A stretch of 64,000 nt of DNA, taken from Pseudomonas sp. NCCP-436. Its GTDB lineage: Bacteria > Pseudomonadota > Gammaproteobacteria > Pseudomonadales > Pseudomonadaceae. The notes under the pieces are model-generated. The model ran no database searches. It worked only from the letters and a program-made list of their open reading frames with translations, and was not told the DNA's origin. The position numbers were made by a program, and so were the translations under genes. Shown in pieces: positions 56,619 to 64,000 of the stretch. How positions within the stretch are numbered: the first letter of the stretch is position 1; every line of letters starts with the position of its first letter. The stretch spans positions 56,937 through 120,936 of the forward strand of contig NZ_BPLZ01000012.1 of assembly GCF_019656335.1 (NCBI RefSeq), written 5' to 3'.

Positions 56619-57690
56619 ACCCCGTGCCCGTGAACTTGGTCTGCCACTGCCCGGCACCCCCGGCCCGTACAACGCCATCACTGACGTGCCCGGCGTGCTG
56701 GTCGGCTACCGCACCCTCAATGGCGTGGCCGATAGTGGCCGGCGCATCCAGACCGGCGTCACCGCCATCCTGCCGCGTGGCCGCAACAGCGAGCCGCAAC
56801 CTGTGTGGGCGGGCTTTCATGCGCTCAACGGCAACGGCGAGATGACCGGCACCCACTGGATCGAACACGGCGGCTACTTCGTCGGGCCGTTATGCATCAC
56901 CAACTCGCACAGCGTCGGCATCGTCCACCATGCCGCCACGCGCTGGACCGTCCGCCAGTACGCCGACTTCTGGCAGCGCGAGCACCTCTGGGCTATGCCG
57001 GTAGTGGCCGAGACCTACGACGGGGTGATCAACGATATCAACGGTCAGCATGTAACCGAGGCCGACGCTCTGGCTGCTCTGGATGCAGCAACTGGCGGCG
57101 CCATTGCCGAAGGCAACGTCGGCGGCGGCAACGGCATGATCTGCTACGGCTACAAGGGCGGTACCGGCAGCGCCTCGCGGCTGGTCGAGATCGACGGCCA
57201 GACCTACACTCTCGGCGCCCTGGTGCAGGCCAACCACGGCCAGCGCGCCTGGCTCAAGGTCTGTGGTGTGCCGGTGGGCGAACGTCTGGAAGATGAATTG
57301 CCGTCCGGGCTGGAGCGCGAGCGCGGCTCGATCATCGTCATGCTCGCCACCGACGCGCCACTGCTTCCGCACCAGCTCAAGCGCCTGGCCCAGCGTGCCG
57401 GGCTCGGTATCGCCCTGGCCGGCACGCCCGGTGGCAACAACTCCGGGGACATCTTCCTGGCCTTCAGCGTGGCCAATCCGCGGCCACTGCCGCAGCTTTC
57501 GCCGACGAACTTGAATCTCGACTATCTCAATGACGAGTGCTTCGACGCCCTCTACCTGGCCGCCGTGCAGGCCACCGACGAGGCCGTGCTCAACGCCATG
57601 CTGGCCGCCGAGGATACACCGATGCAGAAGCCTGAAGGCATCTGCCGCGCCATCGACGGCCAGCGCCTGCGTCAGCTGGTAGTGGGCTGA
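56611..57690 (+). CDS. P1 family (DmpA/BapA-type) self-processing aminopeptidase
   Basis: A 359-residue Ntn-like peptidase of family S58/P1. The expected autocleavage site is GGNN-SGD, with the nucleophile Ser278 (N-terminal Ser of the beta chain). The N-terminal part has NAITDVPGVLVGY and the middle GNVGGGNGMICYGYKGGTGS. DmpA relatives release N-terminal beta-amino acids, D-Ala or glycine-type residues from short peptides and amides. The start at 56611 has AGGA upstream and overlaps the permease gene by 8 bases, so translational coupling implies a role in degrading the imported substrate. No signal peptide is present. Confidence 0.9.
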   Translation: MAKPRARELGLPLPGTPGPYNAITDVPGVLVGYRTLNGVADSGRRIQTGVTAILPRGRNSEPQPVWAGFHALNGNGEMTGTHWIEHGGYFVGPLCITNSHSVGIVHHAATRWTVRQYADFWQREHLWAMPVVAETYDGVINDINGQHVTEADALAALDAATGGAIAEGNVGGGNGMICYGYKGGTGSASRLVEIDGQTYTLGALVQANHGQRAWLKVCGVPVGERLEDELPSGLERERGSIIVMLATDAPLLPHQLKRLAQRAGLGIALAGTPGGNNSGDIFLAFSVANPRPLPQLSPTNLNLDYLNDECFDALYLAAVQATDEAVLNAMLAAEDTPMQKPEGICRAIDGQRLRQLVVG

Positions 57691-57700
57691 GGCTGTCGGC

Positions 57701-58330
57701 TCAGTCGATCCGTCGCCAGACGCTGGCCAGCCAGGGCTGCTGGTCTCGCGGCAGACCGGCGGGGCGGTAGTAGTGTTCCAGTTCGATGAAGCCGGCGGCC
57801 GTGAGTCGGGTGCGCCAGCGTTCGAGGTCGTGGTAGCTGCCGTAGCGCGGCCCGTTCCAGCCCTCCTCGTTACTGCCGCGGGGGTTGGAACTGAACAGTA
57901 CGCCGCGTGCCTTGAGGCTGTCGCGCAGTTGTCCGAGTACGCGCGGCAGTTCCTGATCCGGCACGTGGAACAGGCTGGCATTGGCGAAGATGCCGTCGAA
58001 ATGCGCATCCGGCAGATCCAGCTCGAGAAAGCTCTGCTGCCATACCTGGCAGCCGCTGTCGGCCCGCGCCATGGCGACGAACTCGGCGCAGCCATCGAGA
58101 CCGATGGCTTCGTGGCCGAGGCCGCTGAAGGTGCGCAGGTCACGCCCGGGGCCGCAGCCGAAATCGAGGATGCGCCAGGGTTTGTCACCCTCGATATGAC
58201 GCAGCAGAGCGGCAATGTTCTGGCTCACGTCATGGTCGCGGGTGCCTTCGCGAAAGGCTGCGGCGCTGCCGGCGTAGTGGGCAAGAGTAAGAGAGCTGAT
58301 CTGCGCGAGTTGCTTGGGGCTCAGGGGCAT
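57701..58330 (-). CDS. Class I SAM-dependent methyltransferase
   Basis: A 209-residue protein with the SAM-binding motif ILDFGCGPGRDLRTF near residues 53-67 and EAIGLDGCAEFVAMARA (motif II). FDGIFANASLFHVPDQELP near 109-128 is motif III. The target is unknown. It is convergent with the peptidase gene (10-base gap) and stands alone. Confidence 0.88.
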   Translation of the reverse strand: MPLSPKQLAQISSLTLAHYAGSAAAFREGTRDHDVSQNIAALLRHIEGDKPWRILDFGCGPGRDLRTFSGLGHEAIGLDGCAEFVAMARADSGCQVWQQSFLELDLPDAHFDGIFANASLFHVPDQELPRVLGQLRDSLKARGVLFSSNPRGSNEEGWNGPRYGSYHDLERWRTRLTAAGFIELEHYYRPAGLPRDQQPWLASVWRRID

Positions 58331-58489
58331 GGCACTGCTCCGGTGAAAAAACCATTAGACCTGCTTGCCGATGCAGGCGCCAGAGGCTCTACGACAGGCT
58401 TTTGAATATCTTTTCGGAGTTTGCCGGCAACGAGCGGTATGCCGTAGATTGCCTGGCTCGCCCTCCCGGTTCTGTCTGAGAGAACTGCC

Positions 58490-59731
58490 GTGCCCACTAC
58501 TTCTATTTCCGTCTACCGGCTCCCCGGTTTTCTGCCGTTCCTGATTGCCCGGTTGCTGGCAGTGTTTGCCATGTATATCCAGGCCATAGTCGTTGCCTGG
58601 CAGGTCTATGACATTACCCGCGATCCGCTATCACTGGCTTACGTTGGTCTGGCGCAGTTCATCCCGATGCTGTTGTTGCTGATACCGGCCGGCGACCTGA
58701 TCGACCGCTTCGACCGCAAGCGCATCCTCATGCTCAGTTGGCTGCTGGAAGCGCTGTGCGCCGCCGCTCTGCTGTGGCTCTCTCTGAGCAAGGCGCCGGT
58801 CGCCTGGTATTACGCAGTGCTGGTGCTGTACGGCTGCGGTCGAGCCTTCACCGGGCCTGCGCTGTCGAGTCTGCTGCCGCAGATCGTGCCTCCCGAACAA
58901 TTGGCACCGGCACTTGCCGCCAACAGCATGCTTGTGCGCGGCGCGACCATTGCGGGGCCGGTGCTTGGTGGTGGCTTGTATGCCCTCGGTGGTGGCGGGC
59001 TGACCTACTCGGTCTGTCTGTTTGGTTTTCTCGCCGGGCTGTTGCTGCTGCCGTTGGTGCCGGTGCGCTATGCGGAGAAAATGCAGGCGCTGGAGGCCAG
59101 CACCTGGGCGCGCTTTACCGCCGGTATCCACTTCATTCGTAATCGCCCGATCATCCTTGGCACTATCTCGCTGGATCTGTTCGCGGTACTGCTTGGCGGT
59201 GTGGTGGCATTGCTGCCGATCTATGCCCAGGAGGTGCTGGAGGTCGGCCCGACCGGCCTTGGCCTGTTGCGCAGTGCCATGGCCATTGGCGAGGTCACGG
59301 TGGGTTTTTACCTGAGTATGAGACCCTTCAACCGTCATGTCGGGCTGGTGATGTTCGGTGCGGTGGCTCTGTTCGGCCTGGCCAACCTGGTATTTGCTCT
59401 GTCCAGCCTGTTCTGGCTGTCGTTTGCTGCGCTGATGGTGGCCGGTGGTGCGGATATGGTGAGCATGTACATTCGCTCGGCGCTGATTCAGTTCTCCACA
59501 CCGGACGCCATGCGCGGTCGGGTCAATGCGGTGAACATGCTGTTCGTCGGCTCGTCCAATGAGCTTGGCGAGTTCCGTGCCGGCACCAGCGCTGCCTGGT
59601 TCGGTGTGGTGCCGGCGGCATTGCTCGGTTGTGCCTGCACCTTGCTGGTGACCGGCGGCTGGATGCTCGGTTTCAAGAGCTTGCGTCAGGTCGACCGCTT
59701 CGAGGATGCCTCGCCGGAAAAGGTCGTATGA
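58490..59731 (+). CDS. MFS transporter (EntS/MFS_3-like exporter)
   Basis: A 413-residue membrane protein with about twelve helices. The motif GDLIDRFDRKRILMLS near 65-80 is the MFS A-like loop. Similar proteins export siderophores or drugs. GTG at 58490 is preceded by GAGAG. It is divergent from the methyltransferase gene, with 159 bases between. The substrate is unknown. Confidence 0.85.
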   Translation: MPTTSISVYRLPGFLPFLIARLLAVFAMYIQAIVVAWQVYDITRDPLSLAYVGLAQFIPMLLLLIPAGDLIDRFDRKRILMLSWLLEALCAAALLWLSLSKAPVAWYYAVLVLYGCGRAFTGPALSSLLPQIVPPEQLAPALAANSMLVRGATIAGPVLGGGLYALGGGGLTYSVCLFGFLAGLLLLPLVPVRYAEKMQALEASTWARFTAGIHFIRNRPIILGTISLDLFAVLLGGVVALLPIYAQEVLEVGPTGLGLLRSAMAIGEVTVGFYLSMRPFNRHVGLVMFGAVALFGLANLVFALSSLFWLSFAALMVAGGADMVSMYIRSALIQFSTPDAMRGRVNAVNMLFVGSSNELGEFRAGTSAAWFGVVPAALLGCACTLLVTGGWMLGFKSLRQVDRFEDASPEKVV

Positions 59732-59764
59732 GTTAACCCGGACGAAAGTCGGGCCGATTCCACC

Positions 59765-59793
59765 TAGGGCGGATGACGCTTTGCCATCCACCA
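59765..59793 (+). repeat. Intergenic repeat, copy 1
   Basis: CTAGGGCGGATGACG then CTTTGCCATCCACCA. It is similar to copy 2 at 60164 in the same orientation, and flanks the small YeeE/YedE-like relic. Confidence 0.6.
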
Positions 59794-59889
59794 TCGGTGA
59801 TCCCGGGGGCTCGCTATGCCGGGTTATAGAGGCAAGGTTTGTTGCAGGGGTTGGGGCAAGCTTCGCCTTGTCCATCCTGCTTGCTGGCG

Positions 59890-60099
59890 TCAGCCCAGCC
59901 GCAACAAGGGCCGCAGCCTTAGCCCGAAAACGATACCAAGCAGGCCGAACAGCGCGCCGCTGACCAGCGAATAGCTGAAGGCACGGCCTTCGTTGCTGCC
60001 GTCGGCCAGGTGCCAGGCGCCGGCGAGCAGGACGATGGTCAGCAGACCGGCCAGGGCGGCGGGCAGTGCTGTGCGAGGAGAGGTGATGCTGGCGGTCAT
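59890..60099 (-). pseudogene. Probable truncated YeeE/YedE family membrane protein
   Basis: A 69-codon frame with AAGGAC ahead of the ATG. It reads ALPAALAGLLTIVLLAGAWH, then GRAFSYSLVSGALFGLLGIV, and stops after RLRPLLRLG. From memory, YeeE/YedE sulfur-transport proteins begin with a similar helix followed by a SLLSGAAFG-like segment and continue for hundreds of residues. Here the protein ends after two helices. It is next to a rhodanese gene, a frequent YeeE neighbour, which supports the reading. It could alternatively be a small intact membrane protein. Confidence 0.45.
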
Positions 60100-60163
60100 G
60101 GCTTGTCCTTTCCGACCGGAATGACGAAGCGGCCCTGGCGTGGCGCGCAGGGCCGCTGTTCGA

Positions 60164-60229
60164 GTAGGGCGGATCACGTTGCATCGGTCCACCAAAACCG
60201 TGGATGAAAAAAACGTCATCCACCCTACG
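60164..60229. repeat. Intergenic repeat, copies 2 and 3 as an inverted pair
   Basis: GTAGGGCGGATCACG...GGTCCACCA (60164-60194) and GTGGATG...CATCCACCCTAC (60201-60229) face each other and can form a long hairpin. Copy 2 is a direct repeat of copy 1 at 59765. Together they flank the relic on its upstream side. Confidence 0.65.
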
Positions 60230-60250
60230 GGTCGTAATGCTCCAGGGCTT

Positions 60251-61171
60251 TTACTTGCCACCCCAGACGGTGCCGGCCACGTTCACCACCGGCACGCCCA
60301 CGGCATTGCCGTACTCGGTCCAGGAACCGTCGTAGTTGCGCACGTCGTAGCCGAGGATCTTCTTCAGGGCGAACCAGGTGTGGCTGGAGCGCTCGCCGAT
60401 GCGGCAGTAGGTGATGATCGGCTTGCTGCCGTCGACGCCCACCGCACCGTAGATCTTCTTCAGTTCATCGGCCGATTTGAAGGTCCCGTCGGCGGCTACC
60501 GCCTGACCCCAGGGCACGTTCACCGCGCCGGGTACGTGGCCGGCGCGCACGGCCAGCTCCTGCACGCCTTGCGGAGCGAAGACCTTGCCGTTGTATTCAT
60601 CGGCCGAACGGATATCCACCAGCTGCACGTCGCTGCGTTTCTCGGCGGCGGCGACCACGTCAGGCAGGAACGCGCGCAGCTCCCTGTTGGCGGCCTTTAC
60701 CGTGACGTTGCCGGCTTTCGGCGTGCTGGCGCGGCTATCCAGCTGGCGACCTTCGGCCTCCCACTTGGCGCGGCCGCCGTCGAGCAGCTTGACGTTGTCG
60801 ACGCCGTACACGTCGAACACCCAGGCACCCCAGGCGGCGAACCAGTTGTTGTTGTCGCCATAGAGGATGGTGGTGCTGTCGTCATTCACTCCGGCCTTGC
60901 GCAGCAGTTGCTGGAAGGCTTCCTGGCTGGCGATGTCACGGCGTACCGGGTCGACCAGATCGCTGTGCCAGGCGAAGTTCACCGCACCGGGGATATGCCC
61001 GCGTTCGTAGACGCCGGGCACCACGCTGACCTCGATGATGCGCAGCTTGGGGTCCTGCAGGTTCTTTTCCAGCCAGTCGGTGCTGACCAGGTATTCGCTG
61101 GCAGCCTGGGCCGTTTGCAGCAGGGTAGCGGCGGCCAGCAGGCCGGCGCCGAGGAGGGTTTTGATCTTCAT
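60251..61171 (-). CDS. Periplasmic thiosulfate sulfurtransferase-like rhodanese
   Basis: A 306-residue two-domain rhodanese with a signal peptide (LLGAGLLAAATLLQTAQA). The inactive N-terminal rhodanese domain spans about 25-150. The C-terminal one carries the active Cys in TYCRIGERSSHTW near residue 254 (CRxGxRSS pattern). The loop differs from CxxGxR of classical enzymes but keeps Cys, Gly and Arg. It moves sulfane sulfur to thiophilic acceptors in the periplasm. It lies downstream of the sfnB/ssuA-type pair on the same strand, 105 bases away. Confidence 0.88.
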   Translation of the reverse strand: MKIKTLLGAGLLAAATLLQTAQAASEYLVSTDWLEKNLQDPKLRIIEVSVVPGVYERGHIPGAVNFAWHSDLVDPVRRDIASQEAFQQLLRKAGVNDDSTTILYGDNNNWFAAWGAWVFDVYGVDNVKLLDGGRAKWEAEGRQLDSRASTPKAGNVTVKAANRELRAFLPDVVAAAEKRSDVQLVDIRSADEYNGKVFAPQGVQELAVRAGHVPGAVNVPWGQAVAADGTFKSADELKKIYGAVGVDGSKPIITYCRIGERSSHTWFALKKILGYDVRNYDGSWTEYGNAVGVPVVNVAGTVWGGK

Positions 61172-61276
61172 TGTTGTGACCTCGTGGTCGTTGACAGTTT
61201 TTGAGGCTAGAAGAGCGCCGCAAGGGCGAAATATCGATTCTTCCTATGCATATTCCCGGGGGCGTGACCTCCTTCC

Positions 61277-62506
61277 CTAGCCGTACAGCGACGGTTGCGG
61301 GCCCTGGCCGCTGAGCAGCCAGTTGCCCAGGTCGCGTACCTTGTAGTCGATCGGGTCGTGCAGGCTGTGCACGCGCACGTTGCGCCAGAAGCGGTCGAAG
61401 CCGTAGCGCGAGCTGGTGGCGCGGGCGCCCATGGCTTCGAAGATCTGGCTGGTGATCTCCAGCGCGGCGCGTACCGCCACGACTTTCGCCTCACTGATCG
61501 CCAGCGCCACCTCGGCGCGTTCGGCGGCGGTCAGTGCAGGCTTTTCCCAGGCGGCCTGCAGGCGCTGGGCGGCGTGCTCGGCCAGCGGCAGGGCAGCGCG
61601 GTAGCGCAGCCACAGCTCGCCATAGCGCTGCTGGATGAACGGATCGTCGCTGGCATTGGCCACGCCCGAAGCCGGCCACGGGCGGCTCTGCTCGCGGGTG
61701 TAGCGCAGTGCGGCATCCAGCGCGCCCTGGGCATTGCCCAGATAGAGCTGGGTAAGGATCAGCTGCGACAGGCAGGCACGCAGAGTGGTGCGCGGGCTGG
61801 GGCCGACCGGGCCGAGCAGCTCGCTGCTGTCGACGAATACCTGCTCGAACTGCACGGTGCCGCTGTCGGTCTGGCGCTGGCCGAAACCGTCCCAGTCGCT
61901 GTTCACCGCCAGGCCCTCGCGTTGAGTCGGCAGGACGATGAACACCCGGTCTTCCGGGTTCTTGCCACGCGGTGCGCTGATCACCAGCGCATCGGCTCCG
62001 AGCGCACCGGAGCAGAACGACTTGCTGCCGTTGAGCTCGTAATGTTCCTCGCGCGGGGTGAGCTTGAGGCCGGTGTCGCGGCCGTTGGTGGCGTTGCCCC
62101 AGAACCAGCGCTCCTGCACCGTGCGGGTCAGCCAGTGGCGCTGCTGCTCGGGGTTGCCGAACAGCAGGATGGTCGCCACCTGCAGGTGCTGGAAGGCGAA
62201 CAGGTGGGCCAGCGAGCTGTCCACCGCCGCCAGGTAGCGCACGATGCGATAGATTTCCGGCCAGGCCACGCCCTGGCCGCCGTACTGCTGCGGCACGGCC
62301 AGGGTCAGCAGGCCGCTGTCGCGCAGCAGCTCGCGTTCGGCCTGGGCGCTGCCGCCAACGCGGTCACGCTCCACTGCGCTGGCCGCCAGACGCCGGGCCA
62401 GGCGTTCGACCTTGGCCGTGCGGTTGCCGAAATCCACGGGGAACAGGTGGGCGGCGAACAGTGGTTCGTCGCGCAGGCTGGGGTGCAGGCGGGCTTCGGC
62501 GTTCAT
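61277..62506 (-). CDS. sfnB: SfnB-like acyl-CoA dehydrogenase family flavoprotein
   Basis: A 409-residue FAD/FMN-binding protein of the acyl-CoA dehydrogenase fold, in the SfnB/DszC-type branch used for organosulfur oxidation. Family features include PQQYGGQGVAWPEIYRIVRYLA near 70-90, WFWGNATNGRDT near 135-146 and SGALGADALVISA near 172-184. It overlaps the binding-protein gene by four bases (ATGA). The start at 62506 has TGGAG upstream; the longer frame (to 62683) would lie inside the neighbour. It probably oxygenates an imported sulfone or sulfonate. Confidence 0.85.
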   Translation of the reverse strand: MNAEARLHPSLRDEPLFAAHLFPVDFGNRTAKVERLARRLAASAVERDRVGGSAQAERELLRDSGLLTLAVPQQYGGQGVAWPEIYRIVRYLAAVDSSLAHLFAFQHLQVATILLFGNPEQQRHWLTRTVQERWFWGNATNGRDTGLKLTPREEHYELNGSKSFCSGALGADALVISAPRGKNPEDRVFIVLPTQREGLAVNSDWDGFGQRQTDSGTVQFEQVFVDSSELLGPVGPSPRTTLRACLSQLILTQLYLGNAQGALDAALRYTREQSRPWPASGVANASDDPFIQQRYGELWLRYRAALPLAEHAAQRLQAAWEKPALTAAERAEVALAISEAKVVAVRAALEITSQIFEAMGARATSSRYGFDRFWRNVRVHSLHDPIDYKVRDLGNWLLSGQGPQPSLYG

Positions 62507-63462
62507 TGCGGGCTCCAGATGCTCACGCCGCGGGCGTCCACCGAGGTCGGCAGCAGGCGGGCGCCGTAGAAGGCGTCGGCAATCTTCTGCTGCTCGGCGA
62601 GGCTGTCCGGTTGCACCAGGCGCACCTGGTAACTGCGCTTGGCGTTGGCCTGCTCGACGATGGCCGGGTCGAGGTTGCCCCACAGCGGGCCGAGAATCTC
62701 AGCTGCCTGGCGCGGATTGGCGCGCAGCCAGTCGCCGGTCTTCACCAGCTCGGTGAACACGGTCTGCAGCACTTGCGGGTGGCTCTTGGCGAACCTGGCG
62801 CTGGTCAGGTAGTAGCGCTGGTAGTCGGCCAGGCCCTTGCCGTCGGCGAGGATGCGGGTCGGCAACTGTTGCTGGGCACCGCTGAGGAAGGGTTCCCAGG
62901 TGACCCAGGCGTCCACCTTGCGGTTCTCGAAGGCGGCGCGGCCGTCGGCCGGGGTCAGGTAGGCCGGTTCGATATCGCTGAACTTCAGACCGGCCTTGTT
63001 CAGCGCGGCGATCAGCAGGTAGTGCACGCCGGCGGCCTTGGTCACGGCGATCTTCTTGCCCTTGAGGTCGGCCAGGTTTTTGATCGGCGAGTCCTCGCGC
63101 ACGATGATCGCCTGGGCGCCGGGGGAGGGGGCCTCCTGGGCGAAGTAGGCGAGGTCGGCACCGGCAGCCTGGGCGAATACCGGCACGGTGTCGGCGACAT
63201 CGGCGGACAGATCGATATTGCCCACGTTGAGCGCTTCCAGCAGCGGCTGGCCGTTGGGGAATTCGTGCCAGCTGACGCTGATGTCCTGATCGGCCAGCGC
63301 CTTTTCCAGCGTGCCCTGGCTCTTCAGCAGGCTGATCAGCGTGGAGGATTTCTGGTAGCCGATACGCAACTGGTCGGCGGCTTCGGCAATGGGGGCGAGC
63401 AGCAGGCCGAAGGCCAGGGATACGGCGTACAGGGTGCTGCGGCTGGCGTGATTCTTGGTCAT
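62503..63462 (-). CDS. Sulfonate/aliphatic sulfur ABC transporter substrate-binding protein (SsuA-like)
   Basis: A 319-residue periplasmic receptor. It has a signal peptide (cut near AEAA), LRIGYQKSSTLISLLKSQGTLE at the mature start, and WHEFPNGQPLLEALNVGNIDL, where Ser and Gly loops grip the oxyanion. It is the SsuA/TauA pattern. The ATG at 63462 begins the signal peptide. No permease or ATPase follows; the SfnB-like gene does. The missing ABC partners may be elsewhere. Confidence 0.88.
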   Translation of the reverse strand: MTKNHASRSTLYAVSLAFGLLLAPIAEAADQLRIGYQKSSTLISLLKSQGTLEKALADQDISVSWHEFPNGQPLLEALNVGNIDLSADVADTVPVFAQAAGADLAYFAQEAPSPGAQAIIVREDSPIKNLADLKGKKIAVTKAAGVHYLLIAALNKAGLKFSDIEPAYLTPADGRAAFENRKVDAWVTWEPFLSGAQQQLPTRILADGKGLADYQRYYLTSARFAKSHPQVLQTVFTELVKTGDWLRANPRQAAEILGPLWGNLDPAIVEQANAKRSYQVRLVQPDSLAEQQKIADAFYGARLLPTSVDARGVSIWSPQ

Positions 63463-63864
63463 GGCGGCTTCTCGATGCGGACGCGTGCCGGCCAAACCCA
63501 GAGGTCGGATCACGTGTCCTTCAGCAAATACAAATGAAAGAGTCCGGTGATCCGGTAAAGGCGAAGCTAGTCGATATAAAAAGAACTTGTTAAATAATTT
63601 TTTGGAATTAACTAAGGCCGGAATGGCCAATTGCCCAGTGGCGGGGCGTCACTTCTTATATTCTTTTTTGTTATTACAAGATTAGAAATAATTCTTTTTA
63701 GGGATTAAAGGCGTTTTGTAGAGTAGCCCCCAGCCGACAGCGGACAACCGCATCGGGCCCGAATCAGGGGTTCCAATGCCATGTGCCGACACTGTCGTGC
63801 CGAGCCCCTGTGCCGTGCCAACCGAACAGAACAATCGCACACACCGCGCACTGGAGCATCGAGC
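63463..63864. other. Divergent AT-rich control region, ssuA-like / porin gene
   Basis: 402 bases without a gene. Two AT-rich tracts (about 63585-63610 and 63655-63720) stand out from the GC-rich surroundings. As with the oscA promoter region, such tracts suit sulfur-starvation control by CysB-type regulators in both directions. This is inference. Confidence 0.5.
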
Positions 63865-64000
63865 ATGAAAAGAACCTCCCTGGCACTGGCTGTAGCCGCC
63901 AGCACCCTGGGCCTGAGCCAGGCAGCCGTTGCCGACTTCATCGGCGACAGCAAGGCCAGCCTGACCCTGCGCAACTTCTACTTCGACAACAACACCGTCA
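63865..64000 (+). CDS. OprD family outer-membrane porin, N-terminal part (3' end outside window)
   Basis: The first 45 codons of a porin. GGAG lies 8 bases before the ATG. A signal peptide (SLALAVAASTLGLSQAAVA) is followed by DFIGDSKASLTLRNFYFDNN, the first strand typical of OprD/OprQ-family porins. Such channels are substrate-specific. Its divergent link to the SsuA-like gene suggests outer-membrane entry of an organosulfur compound. Confidence 0.88.
   Translation, partial: MKRTSLALAVAASTLGLSQAAVADFIGDSKASLTLRNFYFDNNTV

Noticed and set aside
63590..63650. Possible sigma-54 promoter near the ssuA-like gene
   Set aside because: TGGCCAATTGCC has GG and GC too close together for a -24/-12 promoter.

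Overview
The window is GC-rich, densely coded chromosomal DNA from a gammaproteobacterium, almost certainly a Pseudomonas. Support comes from the gene content: a dut-algC-argB block, comM-ubiK-glnK-amt-yjbQ-sutA, an oscA-sbp-cysTWA sulfate block, and the start of an OprD-type porin. No rRNA, tRNA, CRISPR array, prophage or intact insertion sequence was seen. Both ends are cut inside genes: an M23 peptidase on the left and a porin on the right.

Layout. 1-6.6 kb: M23 peptidase end, rubredoxin, a secreted PilJ-type sensor domain protein, a serine module (sstT, sdaA and a divergent LysR regulator) and a hexose-6-phosphate mutarotase. 6.7-10 kb: a TRAP transporter whose membrane genes (dctQM) diverge from its binding protein gene. 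10-17.9 kb: thioesterase, DUF1328 membrane protein, Ivy lysozyme inhibitor, a roughly 870 bp gene-poor gap with a hexamer repeat, then coaBC-dut-algC-argB and dodecin. AlgC carries a large membrane-bound N-terminal extension. 18-25 kb: nucleoside-gate membrane protein, trxA, comM, ubiK, glnK, an ammonium transporter, yjbQ and sutA. glnK is preceded by two overlapping NtrC-type sites and a sigma-54 promoter. Between glnK and the transporter lies what looks like the signal-peptide relic of a different amtB.

25-37.5 kb: a chemoreceptor with a cytoplasmic C-terminal sensor domain; a polyamine block (gamma-glutamylpolyamine synthetase, oxidase, LuxR regulator, nitrilase-family amidase, APC permease); a crp-like/phoD pair; a DUF962 membrane protein; and a secreted helical protein of unknown function. 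37.7-46.4 kb: cysA, cysW, cysT, sbp and oscA; an alpha/beta hydrolase; an orphan AAA+ protein of the sigma-54 activator type with a degenerate GAFTGA loop; a MITE-like element; and modABC with a ModE-type operator.

46.7-57.7 kb: a long accessory block of transport and peptide-bond genes: GntR regulator, three-gene polar amino-acid ABC importer, gamma-glutamyltransferase, RpiR regulator, four-gene PotFABC-type importer and a DmpA/P1-family self-processing aminopeptidase. I think this is the best candidate for an undescribed pathway, probably salvage of gamma-glutamyl or beta-aminoacyl compounds. 57.7-64 kb: methyltransferase, MFS exporter, a probable truncated YeeE/YedE relic among repeat copies, periplasmic rhodanese, an SfnB-like flavoprotein with an SsuA-like binding protein, and the porin start. 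Sulfur acquisition recurs (oscA/cys, rhodanese/sfnB/ssuA), as does polyamine or gamma-glutamyl metabolism.

Reference species, gene orders and protein starts cited here are from memory. No search was run.
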